Source of the DNA: Hypsibius dujardini
Lineage: Eukaryota > Tardigrada > Eutardigrada > Parachela > Hypsibiidae
Direction of reading: 5' to 3'
NCBI GenBank assembly: GCA_001579985.1
Contig: LRSR01009352.1
Coordinates: 1-64,000 of the forward strand
Length of the DNA: 64,000 nucleotides
Under the pieces are notes generated by a model. It did no database searches. It was given only the letters and a program-made list of their open reading frames with translations, and was not told the origin of the DNA. The position numbers and the translations under genes were made by a program. Shown in pieces: positions 34,999 through 47,853 of this stretch (position 1 is the first letter of the stretch; every line of letters starts with the position of its first letter).

Positions 34999-37900
34999 AT
35001 GGCGACAACTCTTTCTAGGCTACTCACGAGATCGATCCTGTTTCTTTTTTGCCACAATCTCCTAAGTGAGGCTCACACATTCCGAATAGGTTACATTTCG
35101 GGCTCGAGACGAGATCGAGAGACCTATTACGACAGACCCGGTTACCAGATCAGCGGGGCCATTTCTTTAGCCGTTAATCAGATAAATCACCATCATCCCG
35201 GTAAGTAAGGTCATCGCTTTTATTCAACCAAACGTATGTTATAAGGAGAGTGAGTTGCAATATATGCTTTATAAATGCATGTTTGACGTGATTATAACAG
35301 ATCGACTACTCGAAGGTCATCAGTTGGAATTTGAATACGCCGAAACTTACGGTAACGAAGATGAGAGCATCAAACATACGGCTCGATTCTCGTTGGGTAA
35401 CATTAGTGCCATCATCGGACCTCAAGAAACGTGGGTCTTTGCCAGCAAACTCATGTGTATATGATTGGTGTTTATGATCGGATTTTATCCTTGCCAGATG
35501 TTACCACGAAGCTCGCATCGCAGCGTCCTTCAGAACATTGATGCTGAGTTATTTTTGTACGACTGTAGCAATATTTATTGTTTTATCCAAAACTCTAACC
35601 CATCAAAAAGATTACGATCAAAAAATTTTTTACCAGGTCAGGAGACTCTGAAAGATTCCCCGAAAGACCACACAGATCGCAAGCAGCCGTTCACATTTGT
35701 TAACGGTGAGGGCATTTTTTTTCATAATGCAATCGGGATTATAGCAGCGGAAAAATATGCACTTGCAGTGAAACCGCCGGCTGAACAGATTTCCAAAGCT
35801 CTCGTCTCGCTGCTCCACGAATACGGCTGGAAAAAAATTACTTTCATCTACAACAATGAGACTGAATCACGAGAACGGACTGCAGAGTCCATCAAAGTTA
35901 TCTTACAGATGCACAAAATTGAAGTTTTGCAGACGAAACCGTTCAGAGGCCCGTACTATGTCGTATGTTCAATTGCATTTACCGTACTCGGTATTCATAA
36001 CAACTGTCGAGCGCCATGATTCTTTTTTTTGTTAACAAACTTAAGGGATTCGAGGAAGACGACGTCATTCTATCTCCGTTCGCACAGATCATTCGTGAAA
36101 CGAAGGACCACACAAGAAGTATGTGCATGCAAGTTCCTTCATTTCAAGATAATATTCTTCACATATGATAACAATATTGTGCCTTTAGTTTACGTCGTGG
36201 TCGGCGATATCGATACGATGGTCGGATTTATGAACTCGATGGAGGAGGAGAAATTGCTGGACATGGGCGACTATTTTGTGGTTGGAGTTTATCAAGATCA
36301 GTATAAACCAGAGGACCCAGCCAAGTACCTCCGAGGTCAGTTGATAACTCAACTCCATTGACTAGTGAGCGCTATGTCACTTAATGTAGAGTAAGTATAT
36401 CCATTGATTCTGTCCAACTGTGTACTTTTCCAGTTGTCCATCTTCAATGTCATTATTAATATCAATAATCCAATGAGACCATTCCATGACCGAAACAACA
36501 GACAGATAAGGCGAAATTGGTCCAAATTAAAAGTCGCTGAATATCAAGATTTCATAAAAGGAGTGAGTTGCAGTATTTGTATGATTCGGAAGTACTTAAG
36601 AAACGATGCAATTTCGAAATGGGATTGCGAGTACAGTATATAGTTTAGAGTATGAAAAAAGCACAGGGTGTTCCCCGGGCCGCTAAACCATGCGTGCGCC
36701 ATGAACTGTGATCTTTCACGTTATTGTGACATTGTTAATCTCATGACCCTGGCTTAATACTCCTACTTGTTCATCTCAAGACGGGCGAGTTTGATGTCTT
36801 GAAAATTTAAATTGATTGTGGAAGAGCAGACTATTACGCACACAATACTTTCACCCATATTTTTGCTGGGGCACAGTTAGTCAAAAGTCCTATAAGGCAC
36901 AAAATTGACTACTAGTTTGAGCTCATTGTAATCAGCTGTTTTACCCTTTTTTTCAAGGCGTTTTCGAACAAGGTGTTTCCAAAACGGCCATTAAGGCATT
37001 CCGTTCTTTTGTGGCCGTCATCCCGACACCGCCAAAGGATGCCAAGCTTCGAGAATTCAACAACCTGGTGAACGAGTGGCTGCCCAAGCCGCCCTTTAAT
37101 TTTTCCTGGGATGACCGGCTGCAGAAAACCGTGCGTGTTGAGGCTGCCTATTTACATGATGCGGTTTTCCTGGTAAAGGTTAAAGATCTTGCCCTTTTCT
37201 ATGATCCACAACTGTTTGCTTCATTTTCGTACATTTCCAAGTACGCGGGAGCCCTCCACGAATGCTTAAAAAACACTACCGATTGTCCCAATCCTCACGA
37301 TGGCTTCAAACTCGTCAAATATATCCTCGATAAACCGTATATTAGCGCAAGTAAGGTTTAAACGCAGCTATGTGAAATATGAATGTTCTTGGCACAGAGT
37401 ACTTCATTTTACAGTGGGATACGGTGGATATATTGATGCAAATGGAATTGCCCAGGGTAACTATTCTCTGCTGGCACTTAAAGGAAATCCGAATGATCAC
37501 AATTGGAACGTGGGTCTGGCTGACATTGGAATCTTCCTTCTGAGTGTTAATCGCAGTGAACTTCCTGTAAGTGAAACATTACCCTCGTACGCAATACTTC
37601 CACTATAGGACCAGCGGTGGAATTGGATTAGTTGTTCAAATTGCAGGGTCTTGTTTTGAAGCCACAAGAGCAAGTCAGATGGCCAGGGGACAAAGTTCCT
37701 CTAGATGAACCTGTTTGTGGCTTCGATAACTTGAAATGTGCCGCGAAAGACAATAGTCTTAGAAACGTTATACTCGCAGGTAAGAGCACATAAAAAGGAA
37801 TTGCATTGCGTCCCTTTACATATGAACGCGATTAATAACCCTTCTGATTTCTTTTCAGTGGTATTCGTGTTCCTGCTCGGACTCTGCGCAATATTATTCT

Positions 37901-40900
37901 TTTATGGAAGGTCCGTCTGTGTACAGTAAACTGAAAGAACTGTCGCATTAGCTTCCAGCACAACACGAATAGCTCATTGGTTTGCAAAGTAGGCATTGCA
38001 AATACGAAAAGAAACTGGACAGCGTCATTTGGAAACTGGAATGGAAAGAGCTTCTTGTAAGTTTTTTTTGGCATAAGAGTCCTTCTACTAGAACCCGAAC
38101 TTGCCTGCTTACATTAGGTCGCCGATTTTATGGCCTTTTTACGTTACAATGCGGATCCCGATTTCGACCTGGAAGATAGCCCAGTCAATGCCACAATCAT
38201 TGCAGCAATTGATATCGCTGATGTTCGTATGACAACGGTCAACACGGAAGTAGGAATCTACAGGCGTCATCCTGTTGCAATTAAGCGGGTGAAGAAGCGA
38301 CACCTCGATCTGACTCGAGAAGTGAAAAAAGAGTTGCTCATGGTGAGTCGGGTGCAATACGTTTATACTTTTCCATCCATTAATATGTCATTAAGGTTAC
38401 TCTGTTTGCTGCTGCAGATGAAAGAACTTCGACATGACAATCTCTGCAGGCATGTCATCCATCATTCCTTATTTTACCGAAGCAACATATTAAAAACACA
38501 AGGCTACATTCGTGCACTGTTTGCAATGGTTTCAGTTTTATTGGAGCGTGTGTGGATCCGATTTGCATTGTGACGGATTTTTGTGAACGCGGAAGTCTAA
38601 GGGACATATTGTATGCTGAGAATTTTGCTTTGGATGACGCTTTTGTCAAGTCCCTTGTCGGCGACCTCATCAAGGTAGGATTTCTATCCTCCACAGAGAG
38701 CTAGCTGGTTCACGTAGTCGTGTAATCACAACCGCGATTATTGTAGGGTATGATTTTTATCCACGCATCGCAGAATCTTGGAAGCCACGGAAACTTGAAG
38801 ACATCCAACTGTAAGTTGTTCATCTTTTTGAGGAGCAGTATATTGTAGAACTCAGAAATAATAGCCCTGCTCTATTTTACTCTACTTCAGGTCTGGTAGA
38901 TAGTCGCTTTGTCCTAAAGATTACCGATTACGGCCTGCACGAATTTAAGAAGAAGACCGAGCACTCCACGCATCGAAAGATTGACGATTCCGTCTTTAAT
39001 AAATGTCTCTGGACTGCTCCCGAGCTCCTTCGAGCTGATAATCCGCCCCCCGGTGGATCAAAATCCGGGGACGTCTACTCGTTTGCTATTGTGCTCTTTG
39101 AGGTGTACGGTCGTTCTGGTCCCTTTGGTAAAACGGACATGTCAGCTCGGGATATCGTGAGGGAATTACGGTACTCCACCCGGGCGGAACCATTTCGACC
39201 ACCGATTCACACACTGGATATCAGCGTACCTGAATATGTTGTCACTTTAATGGAGGTAAGGAGGATAACAATAAAATGCTCTTTCTTAAGTTAATTAATT
39301 ACGCTTAGCGCCTTACCGATGGTGCTTGTTTGTAGGAGTGCTGGTCAGAGAACCCAGACTCGCGGCCTCAATTTCCAGTTGTGCGAAGCCGTTTCCCGTT
39401 AGTACATTATTAGTACTTATTCGAGCATTCCTTCCTCACACCCTGATTGACCTTGTACGATATTCCATCTCATTTACGGAACAAGAGCAAAATCTTTTAC
39501 AGGACACAAGACGGAAATATAATGGTGAGTTCGAGCAGTCCACGTTACATGAGACATATGTATATATTACCATTAACCGTATGTTTTTGTAAAGGACGAT
39601 ATTCAATCTCGCCTTCAGCGATATTCAAACCATCTGGTAAGTCAGAACTATTCAATCTGTGCCTAACGATGCTATGGGAAGACTATATTTCAATCCATTT
39701 CAGGAAACTCTAGTGGGAGAACGAACATGCCAGCTGGAAGTTGAGAAGAAAAAGACGGAAACTCTTCTTTTTGAAATTCTCCCAAGGTTGCATTCATTCG
39801 ACTAATAAAACATTTCCAAATAAATATATTTCATCTGGTGCTGTTGTGTGTTACAGGCCGGTAGCCGAACATCTTATAAAAGCAGAAAAGGTTGAAGCGG
39901 AACAGTTTGAGTGTGTGACGATATTCTTTTCGGATATTGTCGGCTTCACAGCTCTCAGTTCCGAGAGCACACCTTTTGAGGTAAGGTTGTAAACTTTTTG
40001 AGTTCAATTCAGATAATTAATAAAATTATGACCTGTCATATTTGCTTTGTATGAAATCATAGGTTGTCAATTTTTTGAACGACCTATATACCCTCTTCGA
40101 CTCCCTGCTTGAGCATTACGACGCTTACAAGGTGGAAACCATTGGAGACAGCTACATGGTACTGGATAGCTTATTCTATAAACATACAAATACCGTACCT
40201 ACATGTCGATGACCAGACAAATGCATTCTGCAGCATACTATTTCAATTGTATATTGATTGCAGGTCTGCAGCGGACTCCCCATCAGAAACGGCGACCGCC
40301 ACGCCGGTGTAATAGGTAAGCTTGTGATTGTCTCAGTCGGCAGCTACTTACAGAATACTGTTGAACCAACTTGCCAGCTAGCATGGCGCTGCACTTGCTG
40401 GACGCTATTAAAACCTTTCGTATACGACATCGGCCACAGCAACAGTTACTCCTACGCATCGGTGAGCAATATTCAATGCGTCAGTGAGATATATTCTTAT
40501 TATCCTTCATAACAATTGAACACACTGTTTTATGCATACTGATTGGCTTTTTTTACAGGAGTTCATAGCGGTCCGGTTGTTGGTAAGGGTGTTTGGCTCC
40601 CTAACAGTAATAGCCCGCAAGATTGCGCCGTTGAAATTCTTCTTTACAGCTGGTGTAGTTGGACTGAAGATGCCTCGATACTGCTTGTAAGTGATTATTT
40701 TACTAGTAGTTGAGCAAAGGTATTAAAAACTAAATTTGTCATTGTTCGTCGTACTTTCCGTCAGGTTTGGAGATACGGTAAATACGGCCAGCCGTTTTGA
40801 GTCTACTGGAGAAGGTACGTAGCTCTATTTTTAATGTACAAACGATCAAAATATTGGTAGTGAATGTCCGAAATTACACTCTCGGGGTTTCAGCACTCAG

Positions 40901-41527
40901 AATCCACTGCAGTCCACAGTCTAAAAAAATCTTAGACGACTTGGGCGGCTACTTTCTTGAGCCAAGAGGTCTCGTGCAGATGAAAGGGAAAGGCGAACAA
41001 TTAACGGTACGAGTACTATAGTAGCGGTAACATAAGTGAATCTTTTTCTTTTATTGTAATTATTTAAATAGTACTGGCTCACTGACGAGGACGAATCCAT
41101 AAAGCTGCAGCGTCAACAGCAGAAGTTATCTTCATTCAGCGACATTAATCGAGCAAGTCCATCCATTATTGCTAAATGGGGATCGCAGAATTATCCCAAA
41201 CGCCGTCTGAGCTGCATAAGACAGAGGGCGTCGCCAACTGCCTCTCCGTGCCTTTCCCGCCAGAAGCTCAACAGTGAGTCCACATTCGGATGCGAAACTA
41301 TTCAAGAAGACTGCAACGGACACATCAAGGGATCTCTCCCTAACATTCTTAAAAGTATGAACAACTTAACAAATCAGTACGTCCTCTTTAACGGCGGTGA
41401 GTCCAGCCGGCCACTACTGTACGAGCAAGACTACATTCCGGCTGAAACTCGTTCCGCCGGCCCGGCCAGCAGATCAGGCAGCTACGAGATGCTTAATCTA
41501 CCTGATCGACCAATTCTTGTGACCTGA
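34999..41527 (+). CDS. Receptor-type guanylyl cyclase (natriuretic-peptide-receptor architecture)
   Basis: The ATG at 34999 begins a signal peptide ([20 protein letters not shown]). The extracellular ANF-receptor-like ligand-binding region runs to about 37770 and includes [58 protein letters not shown] and VCGFDNLKC. One transmembrane helix lies at 37859-37910 ([16 protein letters not shown]). The kinase-homology domain follows (38119-39390) with [29 protein letters not shown] and [23 protein letters not shown] replaces the catalytic HRD, as is normal for this pseudokinase. A coiled-coil linker comes next ([19 protein letters not shown]). The cyclase domain (39856-41085) has [27 protein letters not shown] and [18 protein letters not shown]: metal-binding Asp pair, guanine-selecting Glu and Cys, and transition-state Asn/Arg are all present, so it should make cGMP. 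About 150 residues of tail follow the cyclase, longer than usual. One intron appears to be GC-AG. The ligand is unknown. Confidence 0.93.
36336..36957. other. Intron in the receptor cyclase ligand-binding region
   Basis: This 622 bp intron is the longest in the gene and separates ..DPAKYLR from [11 protein letters not shown]. An internal open frame (36404-36643) shows no similarity to the receptor. No element was recognised. Confidence 0.55.
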
Positions 41528-42133
41528 TCTGCGATCGCAGAAACCAAACGAGCAACTTCCAGAAAAGATTTCCAGAAGAGAAAGTTGGTTCTCTTTCAAG
41601 CTCGATACTGTATCGACCGTCTTTACTGTAGGCATAGCAAATAATTCCGCCGAAACTTTGTACATAAAGGCGGCCCGTCAGCCGTTTTGCTAGACATAAA
41701 CCAATGCTAAAATTAGAGTTTACTCCACATCTTCAAGAAATCTCACTGTTGCGTGTCGAGTGTGCATAGTACGTACTGGTAGCACAGTCAGCTTGATGCA
41801 CCGCAAGCTATGATATCGGTTAGAGTTACAGCCACGGCAAAAGAGCATGGACCAGAAGGTTAAGTAGAGCTGTGCTGAAAACATCTGGTCCTTTCTCTAA
41901 ACACTTACATCGGCTTAAATTATGCTACCGCCAACGCATTTTTCTATGCGTCAAAGTTTCTTAACGTACATATTGGCAGTTGCTATTGCGAAGGAATAGA
42001 GTACCTACGGGCGAGCCTATTTGTCTTTACCCATGAGACGGGAAGCACTTGATGCAAACTTCCAGCCCATCGTCGTAAAAGAAAGAGAATTACCTGTTAC
42101 CGAGCGGCATCTACCGAGGAGGCAGACGACACC
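41528..42133. other. Intergenic region between the receptor cyclase and the CCDC141-like gene
   Basis: The 606 bp holds the cyclase 3' UTR and the promoter and 5' UTR of the next gene. No canonical AATAAA was noticed. Nothing else is supported. Confidence 0.5.
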
Positions 42134-45100
42134 ATGGATGGGAATGGGAACCCACCCGAGAAGAGCGCATCACGGGAGAGTACTATCAGCTGTGTCGCAG
42201 CTCATTTTGGAGCTACCAGAGTCGTGGTGGCAGTGCTCAAAGTAAGCGTTAATACAGGGGCAAGTTTACATCATTATCTATCGTTAGACTTTGAGGCTTG
42301 GGCTTCCATATCGCATGTCATTTTGCAGCATACAGACGAAATCCAATTGAGATTGGAGGAAATGGACCCGCCGCTGTATCATCTCGGGAGTAGCCTGTCG
42401 GAAATCATGCAAATGCAAATGGAACTTCATGAATGCTTGATCAAGCTACAGGTTTGCGGATATCAATCGTGGATTAAATTATAATTCTATCAGTGGATGG
42501 TTGGTTTTAGGAGAAGGAATTTAACATCGAACAGGCTTTGACACAGACTGATGATCTTGTGGTCAGTCAGGGTCTCAGCTCAAATCTCCACCAGGTGAGC
42601 ATAGGGACAAAGGCCAGCCCATCAACAAAAAGAGAAACTAGTTTCAATCAAATATTTGCCGGTAATTAATCAAAGTAAACGTTGAACACTACAATAGTTG
42701 TTGCCGCCTGGACATCAACATGCGAGCAAACGAGGGCTCTTACCTTTTTCTAAAAACTGTTCATTTTCCTGGAAACAAACTGATTTGGTTCCCTTACTTT
42801 TTTCATTTTTCTTTACTTTTTGTCTCAGTCGTTTGCTTTAAAATCACTTTTTCTGATGAAAAATTATTACTTTCAAAACATAAAGAGGTACACTTTTCCA
42901 TCAAAAGAGACTTGCGCAAATCTTGCTGCAATTAAACGTTTGGAAGACACATACGATCAACCGCTACAAGCTGAAGTCGTTACCCTTATGCAGAATCGTA
43001 TCTTTATTCTACACACAGACAGCTGTTTGATGGAAATGATCGGTTTTTTAGACACTTTCGCCAGGAAAACCGAGTATTATTGTAAATTTCATTATGCATG
43101 TGGCATGCAGACTGACAAGTGTAAGTCTGACGGACTATCGATTGGAAAGACCGTTATGTAGAATGAAAGCCACCGAGACGATCAGCCTAAAGGACGGATG
43201 GACTAGCAGACCGAATGACAGACGGATGGACAAATACCAGGAAAGACAGGGGTAAATGGGTAGACGCGCGGAGATACAGATGAATACGTAAACGACAGGC
43301 AAATGGGTCCACGGTGATATGAAGGTCAACAATGGTCGGACGGAGAAAAAGGCTGTGATCAGAAAAACAAACGGATAGGTGGGTAGAACGGGTGGAAAGA
43401 CGAAAGGAGGTGCACAGAAACGGATAGATGTGTTGCTGACGGACGAGAGACGGATCTTAGATATATAATAGACAGGCGAATGGAGAGAGAAAAAACGAGA
43501 AATATCGTGTCCTTTTTCGGACTGCGGCTTAGTAACTAGAATATGCAACAAAGAATACTTAGGCAACTAGACATTAAAATAAGTACTACTATTTCCAGGC
43601 TATGGCTGTAAATTTGGGAAACGCTTGGGAAACAGTTTATGACATGCTGCAAGCTCGCGTTCTACTTCTCGAGAAGGTCTATGCCTTTCGTTTGCAATAT
43701 GACAAAGTATGACATCAACTACTACTGTGCCACTCATTGCAGTAACCTGACCTGATTGTTTTTATCCAAAGTGCCAAAATTGCCTGGACGATGCCAAGAG
43801 AGATGGAAGCAACACCACGACAGGTCAGCTTTGCTCTCATCCCTTCAAACAGTACTCAACAAATGAATCATTTGTTTTGCGTTTGCTTAGATTACTTGGA
43901 AGTGTTTCGTGAAACCCTTACAAAAAGCACCTTACTAATTCGATTTCTGGAGAACTTGGCCACTGAGCATATGAGGAAAGTGTCTACGGCAAGCGCTTCT
44001 GGTGACCTCAATTCGGCAGTCCAAACAATAAGTCGATTGATGGAAGACCTCAGCGACAAGCGGAGACGAAAAAAAGATACTGCTAACATCGTGGGAGACA
44101 CTGCTCCACACAAGCAACAGTCATCCTTACTCCAAGATTTGGACAGCCTTACAAAAATCTACGACACTCTTTCATCCCGTCAAATGGATCAAACATATTC
44201 TCCGGTTACTAAAGAACGGGTCGGGCAGATGCTTGGACAACTGGAAGACCTCCAGTCTATGTGGCAGGTAGGTAGCGTGAATGTGAATGGAGGCATTGGC
44301 GCTGTTGACCTCGCAAGAGATTGTTTAACCGGTTTGCGTTACAGATTCTTTATCAAAATACTGTTCTGCTGAATGACACTATCCAAAGTCCGGCAACATT
44401 ATCATTTCTGGATTTGGTTTTGTCTGCTCAGCAAATATGCGAGAAGCAATTCTATTACTTGGATTTGTGCATGGATACATACGAAATGATTAGTGATGCG
44501 AGAAAAAAACTGGCGAATACGCTGCGGAATCTACATAAACGATCCCGGAGCCGAGGAGCGTCTCCCGATACTCTGAATGAAGCTTTACTCGAAGTTGTCA
44601 ATTTGCCTGTGAACTGCCTCAAACAGGCTAGCTTCCTAACCGAGAGCACCTTCGACACTACACCCCTTCTCACGGAGGTGGCCAACCTTCAGGAAGAATG
44701 CCGGTTAATAGTTACGGACCTGCGACACCAGACGCACTACGAATATGTCAACATAAATACACTCCATTCCACTTGCGGTTTACTGGAATTATGGCTAGAT
44801 CGGCGAATGACAGCTCTTCGGAAGGTAAGTCACTTAAAAATCTATCCAGAAGCACCCAATGAAAAGCGCATGTTCACTATGTACCCCTACAGGATCGACT
44901 TCAGGAGGTGGACTTGGAAAAAATTAAGTCTTTCATCAACAAGCACAACATGTTGATTGAAGAGATTGGCGAGCATCAAACTTGGATGTTAGACTTACTT
45001 CTTGAAGCCATTCCACAGTTAGAGCATAATGACTCTACCATTGAAACGGTTCAAGTCTTAACTACAAAAGTCAGTCATTTAATGGACGCGTGGAACGAAA

Positions 45101-47088
45101 TGACAGGAGTTGTCAATGGAAGGTTATCAATTGCCCTTCAACTACAAGAGCTAATCGCGGCGGTCAGCAATCAAACCTTCTTCCCTCCTATGGCGGGCAG
45201 TATCGATCGATCCATTCGAAATATACAAGAAACAATCCAACAGGTGTGAATATAAGTAATGGTTCTCAGTCAAATCACAGTACATCATTATTTCGTCGGT
45301 ACAGCTTCCAGTGAGTTTGCTGGACAACACCGAAATCGACCAGTTTCTGAGCTTGCTCCAAAATTGGATTATGGAAACTTCCCCAGAACGGGTGTCAAGA
45401 ACTAAGAGTTCCACCGTGGCGGTCGACGACTTTCTATCTAGCCTTACAACGGTACTGTGCCACTGGCTAAGTTAGCTGAACTCACCCACAATCATCATCT
45501 GTATAACCTCAAAATTGCCTTCAGATCTGTCAACAATTGCCATTTCAAGATGATAAACAACCAGTTATAGAACTGTTCCCACACGGACAAGAACTCCCCA
45601 AATCACAGCTGGCAAGGGCCGTGGAGACTCTCGTCAGCGACCTCTCTTCCGCTTCGTTCGTCCACAAAGAACTGCAAAATCTCCTGAGATATAACAGTAC
45701 AAGCGATATCAGCACTACAGCCAGACAGACAGCCCCAATCCAGCAGTACTCACAGCTTCATTCTATTCAAAATGACGCTGCGAAAAAATTAGGACGGTTG
45801 TCCAATCAAATGGAACAGGTAAGAGTACAGTAACTAACTAGATATATTGTGACATCTGAAGTTTCCACATCAGTATCTTTTTCTGTCCAGCTAAAAGAGT
45901 CGGTCGCTCGAGCAAACCAACGGAAATTGGACTGCAATTCCCCAGAGTACAGTGAAACCATTGTGGTACGATCAGAAAATCATGGAGATTCGGAATCCAT
46001 AACAATAATCATTTTGTACTACAGAAAGAAAAGAAGGGAGTAAAACTCATCATATGTTGGCTTTTCTTGATTTGTAGATGATTGACCAACAGATGAGGAC
46101 CTTCAAAGCCCAGGTACACGCCTTTGTGAAAAGTTACGCGGACCAACTTTTAGACCTCGTGCCTGCTACTGCCAACACTTTGATATCAAGCTATTCCCGC
46201 GTTTGTATTGTTTCGGAGTATCCAGTTGAAGCTGAGCCGACACATTTTGCGAGCAAACAAAGAGACGAAGAAGACCAAATAAGTGACCCAGTAAGCCTTT
46301 ATCGGAATTCATTATTAATGACTATTCTAAAGGGGACTTTGCCTTCACTGCAGGAGAACGCCCAGTTGCCACTTCTTAAGCCGACGTTCCTGAACTTATC
46401 TCAGGCAGATATCTTTACGCGGTGTGGAGAGCAGATTGTCATTGACTGCCAGATAACCGGCAACCCTGTCCCTTCACTGAAATGGTCCTGCAGCAGTAGC
46501 CCGAACTGTGATGCAGCGAGATTCAACGTCCTGACAAACGGTGATAGGAGCATCCTCACCTTTCGTGTCACTGAAGCTGACAGTGGCGCCATCTTAAAAT
46601 GCCTTGCAACCAATTCTACCGGCCAAGTGAGCTGGGTAGATATTACTACTACTGTACTCTCTTTATGGCTCGTGATGGCAGCTGATGTCGATTCGCATTT
46701 TATCGCTCTTCTTCTGTGTCTGCAGAACGCTCGATTGCAACTGGAGGATTTTTCCACCCATGTCCACATAAGTCCTTCGGTAGAAGAGCCACCCCGCATT
46801 CCAGTCATCTATCCTGCCATTCATGGCAGTGAAACAGAGAGAGTCCAGCTGGGTTCTTATCAGCATCAGATTTCCTCGTCTAGCCCTCCGTTAATCGGCC
46901 GATACACGATAATGACTCGGCAGGAAGGTAGTCCCGGTAAGAGCGGAATCGTTACAGGTCCACGACAAGAACTTATCACCTCCGGGGCTGCTACTTGGGA
47001 TACTGTAATGTGTAGTGTGAGGAACTGCGTGGAGCAATATCTGTCATTTGATGCATGCAGTCACCAGTCTCGACCTAGAATGACATAA
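42134..47088 (+). CDS. Ccdc141: CCDC141-like spectrin-repeat protein with a terminal Ig domain
   Basis: The ATG at 42134 (context gacaccATGG) gives MDGNGNPPEKSASRE, then STISCVAAHFGATRVVVAVL, matching the recalled CCDC141 start (TTISTVAVQxGxSKIVIAVLK). Next come QLRLEEMDPPLYHLGSS and AMAVNLGNAWETVYDMLQAR, again CCDC141-like. Exons: 42134-42241, 42329-42451, 42511-42594, 43599-43706, 43772-43823, 43891-44267, 44345-44824, 44893-45243, then several to 46290; most introns are phase 0. The protein is helical, heptad-rich spectrin-type repeats for roughly 1100 residues, then one I-set Ig domain (46383-46626; IDCQITGNPVPSLKWSC...GAILKCLATN), and a short tail ending at TGA/TAA near 47088. Vertebrate CCDC141 (CAMDI) also ends in a single Ig and binds myosin II and DISC1. 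A strong alternative donor at 46937 could splice this unit into the titin-like unit downstream, so the 3' end is uncertain. Confidence 0.72.
42595..43598. other. Large intron of the CCDC141-like gene
   Basis: This 1 kb intron is unusual among neighbours of 50-100 bp. Its 3' half carries a degenerate GACGGAYR-type minisatellite (43190-43490). Its 5' half has a 113-codon plus-strand frame (42820-43161) that I cannot assign to any family. Confidence 0.55.
43190..43490. repeat. Degenerate GACGGA(T/C)-type minisatellite
   Basis: Purine-rich text with recurring gacggatgga, gacagacgg, aacggatagg and gacggacgag units, spaced about 8-24 bases apart, covers some 300 bp. The minus strand gives a long low-complexity open frame as a by-product. 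The repeat is irregular, so the copy number is not given. Confidence 0.55.
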
Positions 47089-47853
47089 ACATTACGGCAC
47101 AGCTAACTACTCGAGCATGTGTATGGGCAAAAAACGCAAGGAATGAGAGAAATGTTATGACCTGACGCACTGTCAACGCACAAAGTCAGCTTATTTTTGG
47201 AGCACGCCTTGATGATGACACATTTTGCGGGTTGTCCAAGGATCCAGATGCGGAGAGAAGCAAGAACCCCGTCCATCTTCAAGCGGTGCAAGGGAAGCGC
47301 GCTGGCTACAGTGAACGGTCTGGTACCGTAGATAAAAATAGTATTCGTAGACTTACTTACTCATTCAGCTGAAATCAATTAAACGCACGCTTTCCTCAAC
47401 CCGGCAGACGACAGTAGCTTCTACATTTGTCGAGCACGTCGAGTTAGTTAGAATCCGCTGACCGTACAAGAGCACGTACTTTTCTTATGACAACGCCGGG
47501 CGACCAACTCAATGTTACTGGCAGGCAGGATGAAACCGCAAAGAAAGTTAGTCGTAAAGCTAAATCTGGAAGCACGCTAAGCATTTGACTGTTTGGCCTA
47601 TCTCATGCTTCATGGCACATAGGCTCTACACCATTGCCATCAAAACATACTAATCAGTATCACCTCGTTTTTCTCGATTTGCAAGAAATCGCTCACCGGC
47701 CCAAAATAGTAAATTTTTTAATTTGCCACACAAGTTGCTATACAGAAAAGTCATTTGAATAGCGCGCATTATGCGGGAACTAATCCATCATCACCCAGGG
47801 CGGAGCAGGATATGCAGCGACCACCATCATAAAGCATAAGCAGCGCAATTCAT
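47089..47853. other. Spacer between the CCDC141-like and titin-like units
   Basis: No coding exon is firmly supported in this 765 bp. It would be intergenic if the two units are separate genes, or intronic if they are one transcript. No canonical AATAAA was noticed, which slightly favours read-through. It could contain the titin-like promoter. Confidence 0.45.

Noticed and set aside
42820-43161. 113-codon plus-strand frame in the CCDC141-like intron
   Set aside because: No recognisable family, no matching phase with the flanking exons, and it lies next to a minisatellite; kept only as a note.
43135-43566. 143-codon minus-strand frame, hydrophobic looking
   Set aside because: It is the reverse strand of the GACGGA-type minisatellite, so its apparent membrane segments are a by-product of repeats.
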